Of a stretch of 64,000 bases of DNA, positions 1 through 10,003 are shown piece after piece. Position 1 is the first letter of the stretch. Each line of letters starts with the position of its first letter. The notes under the pieces are model-generated. The model searched no databases, had not been told where the DNA came from, and worked only from the letters and a program-made list of their open reading frames with translations. Both the position numbers and the translations under genes were made by a program. The stretch is from assembly GCF_005405465.1 (NCBI RefSeq), contig NZ_BJEC01000006.1, positions 53,391 through 117,390 on the forward strand. The letters run 5' to 3'. The stretch comes from Weissella thailandensis. GTDB taxonomy: Bacteria > Bacillota > Bacilli > Lactobacillales > Lactobacillaceae.

Positions 1-51
1 TATGTACCTAACAATATAGAAAAAGCTTTGAATGAAAAGTTAGGTAAATAA
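1..51 (+). CDS. coaD: C-terminal end of probable phosphopantetheine adenylyltransferase (partial)
   Basis: An open frame enters from the left edge and ends with TAA at 49-51, giving the tail YVPNNIEKALNEKLGK. The VPxNVxxAL-type tail is usual for CoaD (4'-phosphopantetheine to dephospho-CoA). In lactobacilli coaD lies directly before the PDZ/Lon protease gene, as here, with a one-base gap. Only 16 residues are visible, so the name rests mainly on context. Confidence 0.5.
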   Translation, partial: YVPNNIEKALNEKLGK

Positions 52-52
52 T

Positions 53-1111
53 ATGGGAACAAAAAAAGTAAATAAGAAGTATAAACGTTTAAAAATAGTT
101 GGGATAATTAGTCTGGTTTTGGTTTTAATTGGGTTAGTTGTGCCATTACCACTATATGCGGAATCACCGGGCGAGGCAGATGATTTAAAATCATATATTA
201 AAATAGATGGTAAAAAGCCCAAGGCTGACGGGAAATACATGATTACTGCCGTTTATTTGTCTAAAGTGAACGGACTGGGCGCAATCATTGCTGCTCTTAA
301 TCCAACGACAACATTGATGACTAGTCGTGAGGCCAATGGTGGTTCAAGTGCATCGGATAGTCAAGCCATTAATAAAATATATATGAATTCAGCTGTAAAT
401 GAGGCTAAAGCAGTTGCTTACAAAGAAGCAAAAGTACCTTATAAAAGGACGTTTAACGGTATTTACGTGATGTCTGTTCAGGAAAATTCGAATTTTAAGA
501 ATAAGCTACGTGTCGGTGATACGGTGACCGCTGTTGATAATAAACAATTTAGCTCTGCTAAAGGTTTTCAAAAGTATATTCGATCAAATAAAGTTGGAAC
601 CTCGATGACGATTACTTATAAGCAGAATGACAAACCTAAAACCGCTACGGGTAAGTCAGTGGCTTTAACTGGTACAAAAAAGCTGCCAGGTATTGGTATT
701 GCTTTGACTGATTCAGTTGACGTTTCCTCACCACGTCAAATTTCAGCAAACATGGGAGAAATCAGTGGTCCTTCTGGTGGCTTGATGTTTGCCTTGCAGA
801 TGTATGATGGTCTGGCTTCAGAAAATTTGGCTAATGGTCGTAAGATTGCGGGAACTGGTACCATTGATAAAAATGGTCGTGTCGGTGAAATTGGCGGCAT
901 TGATAAAAAGGTTATTGTTGCTCATGATGCTGGGGCTAAAGTATTCTTTGCACCTTATATTAAACCGACTAAGCAAAATCTGAAATATGAACCTGATGGT
1001 AAAACAAATTATCAAGAAGCCGTTAAGGCGGCTAAAAAATATGCACCTAATATGAAAGTAGTACCAGTTAAAACATTTTCAGATGCACTAACATATTTAC
1101 GCGCTCACTAA
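53..1111 (+). CDS. SepM/YlbL-type membrane-anchored PDZ-Lon serine protease
   Basis: This 352-residue protein has one N-terminal membrane anchor (about residues 14-34), then a PDZ domain (about 125-205) and a C-terminal Lon-type S16 protease domain. The catalytic dyad is visible: Ser241 in the GPSGG motif and Lys286 after the GGID motif, spaced as in Lon. The active site should face the outside of the membrane. The family includes streptococcal SepM, which trims a competence pheromone, and Bacillus YlbL. The natural substrate here is unknown. The gene probably shares a transcript with coaD and is closed by a strong hairpin at 1167. Confidence 0.9.
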   Translation: MGTKKVNKKYKRLKIVGIISLVLVLIGLVVPLPLYAESPGEADDLKSYIKIDGKKPKADGKYMITAVYLSKVNGLGAIIAALNPTTTLMTSREANGGSSASDSQAINKIYMNSAVNEAKAVAYKEAKVPYKRTFNGIYVMSVQENSNFKNKLRVGDTVTAVDNKQFSSAKGFQKYIRSNKVGTSMTITYKQNDKPKTATGKSVALTGTKKLPGIGIALTDSVDVSSPRQISANMGEISGPSGGLMFALQMYDGLASENLANGRKIAGTGTIDKNGRVGEIGGIDKKVIVAHDAGAKVFFAPYIKPTKQNLKYEPDGKTNYQEAVKAAKKYAPNMKVVPVKTFSDALTYLRAH

Positions 1112-1166
1112 ATTAGAAGTAGTTGCATATACGGTACACATAAAATATAAAAATAAATAAAAAAAT

Positions 1167-1212
1167 GTCGCTATGATAACACATTTGCATGTGTTGATAG
1201 TGACTTTTTTTA
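1167..1212 (+). terminator. Rho-independent terminator after the PDZ-Lon protease gene
   Basis: A long stem (GTCGCTAT...AACACA pairing with TGTGTTGATAGTGAC) is followed by a run of seven T from 1205. It separates the protease transcript from the lplA-pdh promoter. Confidence 0.8.
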
Positions 1213-1303
1213 TTTAAAAAAATATTTTATATACGGTTTATAACATAAATAAAAATACTATATAAATGAATTGTCAACTTGTTCATAATATCACAAGGCT
1301 CTT

Positions 1304-1331
1304 TTGTAGGATAGGCAAATAGTGATATAAT
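1304..1331 (+). promoter_or_regulatory. Promoter of the lplA-pdh operon
   Basis: The -35 box TTGTAG (1304-1309) and -10 box TATAAT (1326-1331) are 16 bases apart. Transcription should start near 1338, just ahead of a cre site. Confidence 0.65.
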
Positions 1332-1346
1332 GAAACATGTAGAAAG

Positions 1347-1361
1347 ATGCAAGCGCTTTCT
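1347..1361 (+). promoter_or_regulatory. cre site (CcpA) in the leader of lplA-pdh
   Basis: ATGCAAGCGCTTTCT fits the cre consensus WTGNAANCGNWNNCW at every position. It lies downstream of the -10 box and before the ribosome site, a position that normally gives CcpA roadblock repression. The ATG inside it is not the likely start of lplA. Confidence 0.7.
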
Positions 1362-1379
1362 TGGAGGGGGACATATGTA

Positions 1380-2378
1380 TTGAGGTATATTAATTATTTA
1401 GGCACAGATGCCTACCAGAATATTGCTATGGATAGTTGGTTGTTATACAACCTTAAGCCAAAAGAGCCAGTATTCACACTATGGCAGAATAAAAAAGCTG
1501 TCATTGTGGGACAAAATCAAAACACTTTTGGGGAAGTTAATCAGGAGTATGTTGATCAAGAGGGGGTGCAAGTTGTTCGCCGAATGTCAGGTGGTGGCGC
1601 TGTCTACCACGACTTAGGGAATATTTGTTTCACGTTCTATGTGCCAGTTGAAAGTAGTAGTGAGGTCAACTTTAAACAATTCGTTGAGCCAATGTATGAC
1701 GCACTACACGCAATTGGTATTGATGCCAAGATTACTGGTCGAAATGACTTAGAAGTAGATGGTAAGAAAGTCTCAGGTAATGCACAACGTTACGCAGGTG
1801 GTTATCTTATGCACCACGGTACGTTGATGTGGGACACTGACGTAGAGGCCATGGTTCGGTCGTTAAATGTTGCCGATGAAAAATTCATTTCAAAGGCAGC
1901 AAAGTCCGTGCGTGCACGGGTAGGTAACATTAAGAACTATGCGCCAGAAGGTCAAACTTTAGAAGACTTTATGGAAGCTTTACGTTACTATCTGACCGAC
2001 GAGGGGAAAGATGGTGAATTGGTACTGACCGATGAGCAAATCGCTGACATTAAACGTTGGCGTGACGAGCGGTTCTCAACTTGGGACTGGAATTATGGTA
2101 AGAGTCCTGTGTTTGATTTCACGAATCACGCGAAATATGATGGCGGTAGTGTTGACGTTAAAGCGAATGTTAAGGAAGGTAAAATCCAAGATATTGATTT
2201 TACAGGGGATTTCTTAGGTGTTCGTGATTGGCGTGAAATTAAAGATAAGTTCATTGGTCAGGTATTCTCACCTGAGGCAATCCTTAAAGTCTTGAATTCT
2301 AATTCGGATGGCCAATACTTTGGTGGTATTACCAACGATGAGTTAGCGGTATTGTTTACTGGAGACAGTGATAAGTAG
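1380..2378 (+). CDS. lplA: Lipoate--protein ligase
   Basis: The enzyme attaches lipoate to the lipoyl domain of 2-oxoacid dehydrogenases, here most likely PdhC three genes downstream. Family signatures are present: RRMSGGGAVYHDLGN in the lipoate/ATP pocket, KVSGNAQR, HHGTLMWDTD, and the C-terminal accessory domain. The longest frame opens with ATG at 1347, but that ATG is inside the cre site and before the ribosome site. The TTG at 1380, nine bases after AGGGGG, gives the normal family N-terminus (x-RYINYLGTDAYQNIA, 332 residues). It is the first gene of the operon, and the gap to pdhA is only 16 bases. Confidence 0.9.
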   Translation: MRYINYLGTDAYQNIAMDSWLLYNLKPKEPVFTLWQNKKAVIVGQNQNTFGEVNQEYVDQEGVQVVRRMSGGGAVYHDLGNICFTFYVPVESSSEVNFKQFVEPMYDALHAIGIDAKITGRNDLEVDGKKVSGNAQRYAGGYLMHHGTLMWDTDVEAMVRSLNVADEKFISKAAKSVRARVGNIKNYAPEGQTLEDFMEALRYYLTDEGKDGELVLTDEQIADIKRWRDERFSTWDWNYGKSPVFDFTNHAKYDGGSVDVKANVKEGKIQDIDFTGDFLGVRDWREIKDKFIGQVFSPEAILKVLNSNSDGQYFGGITNDELAVLFTGDSDK

Positions 2379-2394
2379 AAAGGGGCTACATGCA

Positions 2395-3531
2395 ATGGCA
2401 AGTATCGCAGATGCAAACAAGAAGGTTTTAGATTTTGATGAGCAACTAGAAGCGCAAGATGAATTTTTTCCAACATTAAAACTGTTGGATAATGATGGAA
2501 AATTGTTGGATAAGGCAGCTTACAAGCGTTCTGAATTAACAGATGAAGATCTAGTTGAAATTATGAAGAAAATGTTATTCAGTCGTCAACTAGATATTCG
2601 TTCAACGAAATTAGCTAAGCAAGGTCGTTTTGGATTCTTCGCACCAACTGCTGGACAAGAAGCTTCACAAATGGCTTCAGCTTATGCTTTCGGTAAGGAA
2701 GATTGGCTATTTCCAGGATATCGTGATATTCCTGAAATTGTTGATAAGGGATGGCCAGTATGGAAGGCGATTCTTTGGTCACGTGGCCATGCTAAAGGAA
2801 ATGAATTTACTACAGAAGATGGCGAACCAGTTAACTCATGGATGCCACAAATCATTATTGGTGCACAATATGTTGAAGCAGCTGGTGTTGCCTTAGGCTT
2901 GAAGAAGCGTAAGGAAGATGCTGTTGCCTATGCATACACAGGTGATGGTGGAACTTCACAAGGAGACTTCTATGAAGGTGTGAACTTCGCTTCAGCTTAC
3001 AAGGCAAACGCTGTGTTCTTCGTACAAAATAATGGTTACGCTATTTCAACGCCTCGTGAGTTGCAAACAGCTGCACCACATTTGGCAGCTAAGGGTTGGG
3101 GATCAGGTATTCCTAGTTTAGTTGTTGATGGAATGGATCCATTGGCAATGTACTTGGCAGCTAAAGAAGCTCGTGCTTGGGCTGCTGCTGGTAATGGTCC
3201 TGTTTTGATTGAGACATTGACTAACCGTTTGGAGCCACACTCAACAGCCGGTGATGATCCACTACGTTATCGTACTAAGGAAGACATTGCTGAGTGGTGG
3301 AAGAAAGAGCCATTGATTCGTATGCGTAAGTTTATGAGTGAAAAGGGTATCTGGAACGACGAGAAGGAAGATGACTATATTGCTGAAGTAGATAGTTATA
3401 TCGATGATCAAATTAAGATTGCTGATAACATTGACAAGCAAAAGATCTCTGATTTCCTAAAGAATACTTTGGAAGTTCCAGGACAAGTAATGAAGGAACA
3501 AATTGAGCACTTCGAGAGCGAGGGTAAGTAA
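2395..3531 (+). CDS. pdhA: Pyruvate dehydrogenase E1 component, alpha subunit
   Basis: With PdhB this subunit decarboxylates pyruvate on thiamine diphosphate and transfers the acetyl group to the lipoyl arm of E2. The ThDP motif [13 protein letters not shown]...NN is intact, and [13 protein letters not shown] near residue 75 is typical of Gram-positive PdhA. An upstream ATG exists at 2368, but the ATG at 2395 stands behind an AAAGGGG ribosome site and starts [10 protein letters not shown], giving a normal 378 residues. The stop lies two bases before the pdhB start. Confidence 0.95.
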   Translation: MASIADANKKVLDFDEQLEAQDEFFPTLKLLDNDGKLLDKAAYKRSELTDEDLVEIMKKMLFSRQLDIRSTKLAKQGRFGFFAPTAGQEASQMASAYAFGKEDWLFPGYRDIPEIVDKGWPVWKAILWSRGHAKGNEFTTEDGEPVNSWMPQIIIGAQYVEAAGVALGLKKRKEDAVAYAYTGDGGTSQGDFYEGVNFASAYKANAVFFVQNNGYAISTPRELQTAAPHLAAKGWGSGIPSLVVDGMDPLAMYLAAKEARAWAAAGNGPVLIETLTNRLEPHSTAGDDPLRYRTKEDIAEWWKKEPLIRMRKFMSEKGIWNDEKEDDYIAEVDSYIDDQIKIADNIDKQKISDFLKNTLEVPGQVMKEQIEHFESEGK

Positions 3532-3533
3532 TT

Positions 3534-4514
3534 ATGGCTAATAAAACATATATTGCAGCAATTCAGGATGCTTTAGATTTAGCTTTGGACAAAGATGAGA
3601 ACACCCTAATTTTTGGTGAAGATGTTGGAGAAAATGGTGGTGTGTTCCGTGCTACTGATGGTTTGCAAGCAAAGTATAGTGAGGATCGCGTATTCAATAC
3701 GCCTTTGGCAGAATCAGGAATTGGTGGTTTAGCTATTGGATTAGCAGCCACTGGTTATCGACCAATCATGGAAATTCAATTCTTTGGTTTCTTATTCGAA
3801 GTAATGGATTCAATTGCTGGTCAAATGTCACGTGCACGTTTCCGTTTCAATGGTACACGTAATATGCCAATTGTTGTTCGTTCACCATATGGTGGTGGTA
3901 CTAAGACACCTGAAATGCACGCGGATAATTTGGAGGGTATTGTGGCACAAGTTCCCGGACTTCGTGTTGTTATGCCAGCTAACCCAGCTGATGCAAAAGG
4001 TTTGCTATTAAGTTCAATTGAATCTGATGATCCGGTTGTTTACTTAGAGAATTTGCATTTGTACCGTTCAATGAAGGGTGAAGTTGCTGATGGTTATTAT
4101 ACAACACCATTGGATAAAGCAGCGATTGCTCGTGAAGGTTCTGATGTAACCATCGTTTCATATGGTGGTGCGGTGCCTGTATCCTTAAAGGCTGCTGATG
4201 AGCTAGCCAAGGAAGGCATTGAAGCAGAAGTTGTTGATCTTCGTACGGTGTCACCAATTGACATTGAAACAATTGGCGAATCGGTTAAGAAGACAGGTCG
4301 TGTTGTTGTGGTACAAGAAGCACAACGTATGGCTGGAGTTGCAGCTACCGTGATGGCTGAGATTTCAGAACGCTTTATCTTGAGTTTGAAAGCACCAATT
4401 GGCCGTGTAGCTGCACCTGATACAGTATACCCATTCGCTCAAGCAGAAAATGATTGGATGATGAAGGCTGATGACGTTGTTGCTAAGGCCAAGGAGGTTG
4501 TGAACTATGACTGA
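3534..4514 (+). CDS. pdhB: Pyruvate dehydrogenase E1 component, beta subunit
   Basis: This 326-residue transketolase-like subunit completes the E1 heterotetramer. [18 protein letters not shown] near the N-terminus, the PYGGG segment and the C-terminal transketolase domain (DLRTVSPID) are all present. Its last eight bases overlap the start of pdhC, which suggests translational coupling. Length and motifs are normal for the family. Confidence 0.95.
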   Translation: MANKTYIAAIQDALDLALDKDENTLIFGEDVGENGGVFRATDGLQAKYSEDRVFNTPLAESGIGGLAIGLAATGYRPIMEIQFFGFLFEVMDSIAGQMSRARFRFNGTRNMPIVVRSPYGGGTKTPEMHADNLEGIVAQVPGLRVVMPANPADAKGLLLSSIESDDPVVYLENLHLYRSMKGEVADGYYTTPLDKAAIAREGSDVTIVSYGGAVPVSLKAADELAKEGIEAEVVDLRTVSPIDIETIGESVKKTGRVVVVQEAQRMAGVAATVMAEISERFILSLKAPIGRVAAPDTVYPFAQAENDWMMKADDVVAKAKEVVNYD

Positions 4515-5808
4515 GATTTTTACGATGCCTGATATCGGTGAAGGAATGGCCGAAGGGGATATCACAAACTGGTTAGTTAAGGTTGGTGATACAGTTAAGG
4601 TTGATGATTCTGTTGCTGAAGTGCAAAACGATAAGTTAGTTCAAGAAATTGTGTCACCATACGCCGGAACTGTTACAAAGTTGTTCGTGGACCCTGATAC
4701 AACGGTCGAAGTCGGTGATCCATTGATTGAGTTTGATGGTGATGGTAGTGGTACTGGAGCTGGTGAAGCAGCCCCTGCACCAAAGGAGGAAGAGACACCT
4801 GCTGATGAGCCAGAAACTTCTGACGCACCTGCAGCTCCTGCTGGTAATGTTGTTGCAACCAATGGACAAATCTTAGCCATGCCATCAGTGCGTCACTACG
4901 CATTTGAAAAGAACATTGATTTGTCACAGGTTCCTGCATCAGGACGTCATGGTCACATTACAATGACTGATGTGACTGAATTTACTGGGGCACCAGCAGC
5001 GCCTGAAGCACCAACACCTGAACCACAAGCAGCACCTGTTGCACCTGAGGCTAGTGTTCCCGATGAGAAGCCAGCAACAGAAAAGAAGGTTGAAGTAGCT
5101 GATACGAAGTCAGGACGGCAACCAATGTCTGGTGTTCGTAAGGCAATTGCAAACGCAATGTCTGTACAGAATTCAACAATTCCTACAGTTACCAACTTTG
5201 ATAGTGTTGAAGTGTCAAAGCTTGTTGCTCACCGCTCAAACTTCAAGGAGCCAGCTAAAGAGCAAGGTGTTAAGTTGACTTACTTAGCTTATGCGGTAAA
5301 GGCATTGGCTGCTGTTGGTAAGAAGTTCCCTGAAATCAATGCTTCTATCGATATGGATAGTCATGAAGTTATTTACCACGATACGGTTAATGTTGGTGTG
5401 GCTGTTAATGCACCTTCAGGATTGTACGTACCAGTTGTTGCCCATGCTGAGAGTAAGTCGATTATGACAATTGCCACTGAAATTGCTGACTTAGCTAGTG
5501 CTGTCCGTGAGGGAACGATTAAGCCTGCCCAAATGCAAGGGGCAACGATTACAATTTCTAACTTAGGTTCAGCTCGTGGTACCTGGTTCACACCGATTAT
5601 TAATGGTAAAGAATCAGCTATTCTAGGCTTAGGTTCAATTTTGAAGGAACCAATCGTTGATGAAAATGGTGAATTGGCTGTTGGACAAAACATGAAGCTA
5701 TCACTAAGTTATGACCACCGTTTGATTGATGGTATGTTAGGTCAACAATCAATGAATTACTTAAAGAAATTGTTGGCTGATCCTAGCTATATGTTGATGG
5801 AGGTATAG
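4507..5808 (+). CDS. pdhC: Dihydrolipoamide acetyltransferase (PDH E2)
   Basis: E2 is the core of the PDH complex and moves acetyl groups to CoA. It has one lipoyl domain (residues 1-77) with the target Lys43 in QNDKLVQEI, an Ala/Pro/Glu-rich linker, an E1/E3-binding domain (about 122-157, [16 protein letters not shown]), a second Ala/Pro linker, and the catalytic domain from about residue 200. The catalytic motif SYDHRLIDG is near the C-terminus. Having one lipoyl domain, not two or three, is common in lactic acid bacteria. The LplA encoded upstream is the obvious modifier of Lys43. Confidence 0.95.
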   Translation: MTEIFTMPDIGEGMAEGDITNWLVKVGDTVKVDDSVAEVQNDKLVQEIVSPYAGTVTKLFVDPDTTVEVGDPLIEFDGDGSGTGAGEAAPAPKEEETPADEPETSDAPAAPAGNVVATNGQILAMPSVRHYAFEKNIDLSQVPASGRHGHITMTDVTEFTGAPAAPEAPTPEPQAAPVAPEASVPDEKPATEKKVEVADTKSGRQPMSGVRKAIANAMSVQNSTIPTVTNFDSVEVSKLVAHRSNFKEPAKEQGVKLTYLAYAVKALAAVGKKFPEINASIDMDSHEVIYHDTVNVGVAVNAPSGLYVPVVAHAESKSIMTIATEIADLASAVREGTIKPAQMQGATITISNLGSARGTWFTPIINGKESAILGLGSILKEPIVDENGELAVGQNMKLSLSYDHRLIDGMLGQQSMNYLKKLLADPSYMLMEV

Positions 5809-5811
5809 AAA

Positions 5812-7218
5812 ATGGTTGTTGGAGCAGAAGCGACTGATGTTGGTACAGTTATCATTGGTTCAGGGCCTGGAGGATATGTTGCAGCTATTCGTGCTGCCGA
5901 ACTAGGTCAAGATGTAACTTTGATTGAACGAGACGATATTGGTGGAGTTTGTTTAAACATTGGCTGTATTCCATCAAAGGCTTTAATAAATGTTGGTCAT
6001 CATTATCGTGACAGTCAAGAGGAGAATCCCTTTGGTTTGTCCATGACTGGTAAGTTAGACTGGGATAAAGCGCAAGATTGGAAGCAACATAAAGTTGTTG
6101 ATCAATTGACTGGTGGTGTTGCAATGTTGTTGAAGAAACATCACGTGCAAATTATCAAAGGTAAAGCAACATTCAATGATAATGAAACATTAAATGTGGT
6201 TCAAGAAGATGGTCACCAGTTATTGCGTTTTGAAAATGCCATTGTGGCTGCTGGCTCACGTCCAGTAGAAATTCCTAGTTTGAAATTTGGTGGTCGTATC
6301 GTTGATTCAACTGGTGTGTTGAGTTTACCAGAAGTACCTGAACACCTCATCGTTGTTGGTGGTGGTGTCATTGGTTCTGAACTTGGTGGTGCTTATTCAA
6401 ACTTGGGATCGAAGGTAACCATTGTTGAAGGGTTAGATCATACATTGAATGGCTTCGACAAGGAAATGACAAAGCCTGTTTTGAATGACTTTAAGAAGCA
6501 TGGTGGTGAAATTGTAACTTCAGCTATGGCTAAAGGTGCAACACAGACCGACAAAGATGTTACATTGACTTATGAAGTTGATGGCAAGGAACAAACAGTG
6601 ACAGGTGATTACTTGTTAGTTTCAGTTGGTCGTCGTGCTAACTCGGATACATTAGGACTAAATAATACAGATGTTAAAGTCGGTGATCATGGCTTGATTG
6701 AAGTGGATAACCAAATGAAGACCAGTGTGTCACATATCTATGCAATTGGTGATATTGTTGCTGGACCTGCTTTGGCCCATAAAGCAAGCTTTGAAGGTAA
6801 AGTTGCCGCAGCTGCCATTAGTGGCGCAAGCAATGCACATGACCTTCACTATTCACTACCAGCTGTTGCTTATACGCAATATGAATTAGCAACAACTGGT
6901 GAAACACCAGAATCAGTTAAGGCAAAGGACTTAAACGCTAAAATTAGTAAGTTCCCATTTGCTGGTAATGGACGTGCCTTAGCAATGGATGCGGGCGTGG
7001 GCTTTATTCGTCTGATTACTGATAAGGATAGTAATGCCATGTTGGGTGCACAAATTGTCGGACCGTCAGCATCTGACTTGATTTCTGAACTTTCATTAGC
7101 GATTGAAAATGGCTTAACATCTGAAGATATTTCGTTAACGATCCACCCACACCCAACTTTGGGTGAGGCTATTATGGATGCTGCCGAAGTGGCAGATGGT
7201 CTAGGTATTCATGTATAA
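5812..7218 (+). CDS. pdhD: Dihydrolipoyl dehydrogenase (PDH E3)
   Basis: E3 reoxidizes dihydrolipoamide with FAD and NAD+. The N-terminal GSGPGGYVAA dinucleotide fold, the redox-active Cys47/Cys52 pair (GGVCLNIGCIPSK), the second NAD fold (VVGGGVIGSELG) and the C-terminal HPHPTLGEA with the catalytic His are all visible. The 468-residue length is normal. It starts three bases after pdhC, with a GAGG site inside the pdhC end. Confidence 0.95.
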   Translation: MVVGAEATDVGTVIIGSGPGGYVAAIRAAELGQDVTLIERDDIGGVCLNIGCIPSKALINVGHHYRDSQEENPFGLSMTGKLDWDKAQDWKQHKVVDQLTGGVAMLLKKHHVQIIKGKATFNDNETLNVVQEDGHQLLRFENAIVAAGSRPVEIPSLKFGGRIVDSTGVLSLPEVPEHLIVVGGGVIGSELGGAYSNLGSKVTIVEGLDHTLNGFDKEMTKPVLNDFKKHGGEIVTSAMAKGATQTDKDVTLTYEVDGKEQTVTGDYLLVSVGRRANSDTLGLNNTDVKVGDHGLIEVDNQMKTSVSHIYAIGDIVAGPALAHKASFEGKVAAAAISGASNAHDLHYSLPAVAYTQYELATTGETPESVKAKDLNAKISKFPFAGNGRALAMDAGVGFIRLITDKDSNAMLGAQIVGPSASDLISELSLAIENGLTSEDISLTIHPHPTLGEAIMDAAEVADGLGIHV

Positions 7219-7252
7219 TAGATTAAAATAACGATGTAGAGGTGGGTAGGCA

Positions 7253-8050
7253 ATGTCTTTCTTTAAAACAAATGACGGTGTGCGATTACATTATCAATTC
7301 GATGGTAACAGTGATCATCCAGTCGTCGTCTTTCTCGGTGGCTATACAAGTATGATAACCACGTGGGTAGCGCAAGTCGAAGCATTTAAAGCTGCGGGCT
7401 TTCGCGTACTGCGTTTTGAGTATCGTAATCATGGTCAGAGTGAACAGACGGACAAAAGCTTACGTATTTCTCGGTTAGCGATGGATTTGGCCAATTTATT
7501 GGATTACTTACATGTAAACCAATTTACCTTGATTGGCCATTCAATGGGAGCGATGGTTGCCAGTCAGTATATTTCACTATTTGGTGATCGCCAAGTAAAT
7601 GTTATTGTGACTGAAGATCAGACACCCAAAATGTTGAACGAAGATGGCTGGCAATATGGTGTTAAAGATTCCTCCTTTGCCCGTATTAGTCAAATTTCTG
7701 ATAGTTTCCCGACGACAAAACTAGTTAAACAAGCCATTCCAAAAGAGCTGAAACGTCAAGTCTCAGACGGTTATGTGCCGTTTGACTTTGAAAAAAATCG
7801 CCCATTGATGATTGATGGGATTGTCCAAGATTGGCGTGATGTTGTTCGTCATGAACGGATACCACATCTATTTTTGGCGGGTGGTGCATCCCCAATGTAC
7901 CCAGTAGATCATGCAAAGCATGCCCTTGAGCTACAAGGGATTACAGGTTCGGCAATGCACGTCTTTGACGGCGCAGGTCACATCCCACATTTGGAATTTC
8001 CGGATGAATTTAACCAGGTTGTGTTAGGGTTTATAAAAAAATTTAATTAA
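7253..8050 (+). CDS. Alpha/beta hydrolase
   Basis: This 265-residue alpha/beta-fold hydrolase has the nucleophile elbow GHSMGAM and a C-terminal GAGHIPHLE that supplies the catalytic His. The oxyanion region FLGGYTSM follows the first strand. It starts 34 bases after pdhD behind GAGGTGGG and ends at the next terminator, so it is probably the last gene of the pdh operon. The substrate cannot be read from the sequence; small esters or thioesters are possible. Confidence 0.8.
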   Translation: MSFFKTNDGVRLHYQFDGNSDHPVVVFLGGYTSMITTWVAQVEAFKAAGFRVLRFEYRNHGQSEQTDKSLRISRLAMDLANLLDYLHVNQFTLIGHSMGAMVASQYISLFGDRQVNVIVTEDQTPKMLNEDGWQYGVKDSSFARISQISDSFPTTKLVKQAIPKELKRQVSDGYVPFDFEKNRPLMIDGIVQDWRDVVRHERIPHLFLAGGASPMYPVDHAKHALELQGITGSAMHVFDGAGHIPHLEFPDEFNQVVLGFIKKFN

Positions 8051-8098
8051 GCATGTCTTTGGTAACGCAACTGTTCACGATGTGTATAGTTAAAAATA

Positions 8099-8134
8099 AG
8101 ATGTTTAGGTTATAAAGTCTAGACATCTTTTTTT
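8099..8134 (+). terminator. Terminator of the lplA-pdh operon
   Basis: AGATGTTTAG pairs with CTAGACATCT (one mismatch) across a ten-base loop, followed by a T-rich tract. No comparable hairpin lies between 1331 and here, consistent with one long operon. Confidence 0.75.
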
Positions 8135-8236
8135 ATGCTTCATTGAATAAATTAAAAAACAATTAGACAAATGAGAAAGTGCATGCTATTATAATAACAC
8201 TATTAAAATTAAACCGTTCACAAAGGGGAATTAGGT

Positions 8237-9846
8237 ATGAGAAAATTTGGAAAAGTTGCCGCAGTTGCTGCGTCAGTGACAATGGTTGGGAGTGTTGCGT
8301 TACCAGCAGTTTCGGCATCGGCAGCGTCTACAGGTAAGAAAATTAATTGGTCAGAAGTTGCGGCATTACCAACCATGGATCCAGCCAAATCTACAGATAC
8401 TGTATCGGCAGATGCATTGGGTGCCACGAGTTTGCCTTTGGTGCAGTTTGGTAAGGGCGGCAAACTTGAAAATGAAGCAGCAAAGAGTTATGAAAAGTCA
8501 GATGATGGTCTAACTTACACTTTCCACTTACGTTCTGGATTAAAGTGGGAAAATGGGGATGATTTGACAGCAAAAGATTTCGTCTATGGCTGGCAACGTT
8601 CAATAGACCCTAAAACAGCTTCAGAATATGCTTATTTGTTAGATAGTGTTAAAAATGCAAAGGCTATTCAGAATTAGGTATCGAAGCAGTTGACGATCAG
8701 ACTTTGAAGGTGACTTTGGAATCTCCTGCATCATATTTCTTACAAGAATTAACAATGCCTGTGTTCTTCCCAGAGAACCAAAAATTTGTGGAAGAAAAGG
8801 GAAACAAGTTTGGAACTTCAGCTGCCAACTATTTGTCAGCGGGGCCTTATAAATTTAAAGGCTGGTCAGGTTCAAATAATAAGTATTCGTATGTAAAGAA
8901 TAATAAATACTATGATGCGGATAAGGTCAAAACTAAGAAAATTGCTGTGCAAACCATTAAGGACCAAAATACTGGTTATAACTTGTATCAAGGAAAGAAA
9001 CTTGATTTTACACCATTGTCGCCAGATCAGGTGAAGGCTTCAAAGAGCAAGAAGGGTTATAAGGAGATTAAGTCTGGTGCAACACAAGCCTTGCAAATGA
9101 ATCAAGAAAAGGTACCTGAATTCAAGAATACTAAGATTCGTCAAGCCATTTCTTATGCTGTCAACCGTAAGGCATTATCAAATCAAATTGTTACTGGGTC
9201 AGCTATTCCGGCAACTACCTATACACCTAAAGGCTTAGTAAAGAATCCTAATAATAACAAGGATTTTGCAACCGATGCTGAAGTAAAGGGGGCAGTTGGC
9301 TATGATAAGAAGAAGGCAGCTAAGTTGTTCAAGGCTGGCCTTAAGGAAGTTGATAAGTCAAAGCTATCGGTTCAATTGTTAACTGACGATGATGATACCT
9401 CAAAGCGTGTTGCCCAATTCTTACAAGAACAATTAGAAAAGAATTTGGACGGTATGGATGTTTCAATTAAAACAGTCCCAAAGAAGCAACGTTTGAAGTT
9501 GAGTACTGATGGTGATTTCCAAATGCTAAACTTTGGTTGGTTGGCTGATTATCCTGATGCCTCATCATTCTTAGATTTGTATAAGGCTGATGCATCATAC
9601 AATTATGGTAAGTGGCAGAATGAAGACTACAATGCCGCTTTGGAGAGTGCTGAAGGTAAAAATGCTAATGACAAGAAGGCACAATATGCTGACTTCAAGA
9701 AGGCCGAACAAATTCTTGAGAAGGAAGCAGGTGTTGCACCTTTGTACTACCGTTCAACGGCGTCATTATTGAATCCTAAAGTTAAGGGTGTTGTGGCCAA
9801 TCCAACTGGCGCACCATTTAACTTTAAGTATGCTGTTAAACACTAA
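8237..9846 (+). pseudogene. oppA: Oligopeptide ABC transporter substrate-binding protein, broken
   Basis: The two parts of an SBP_bac_5 (OppA-type) peptide-binding protein lie in different frames: 8237-8677 (N-terminal 146 residues) and from about 8678 to 9846. The first frame ends KNAKAIQN-stop, and the second resumes with ELGIEAVDDQTLKVTLE. Related proteins have a few extra residues at this point, so a small frameshifting deletion near 8668-8680 is likely. The N-terminus is a clear signal peptide ending VSASAAS but has no lipobox Cys, unlike the usual lipoprotein OppA. No permease or ATPase genes are adjacent. The product is probably non-functional. Confidence 0.85.
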
Positions 9847-9870
9847 ACTAAATAATTTATAGTAACGCAA

Positions 9871-9912
9871 CAGGCTGGAGCATAGTAAATGTTCCGGCCT
9901 GTTTTGTTCTTT
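9871..9912 (+). terminator. Terminator after the oppA pseudogene
   Basis: CAGGCTGGA pairs with TTCCGGCCTG around a short loop, followed by TTTTGTTCTTT. Confidence 0.75.
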
Positions 9913-10003
9913 AAATCCATTAACGCCTTTTAATTAATGTTAAAATAAATAGAAATATCATATATGAACAATGACGATTCTCAATTAAGTAAAGAAGGGG
10001 ACA

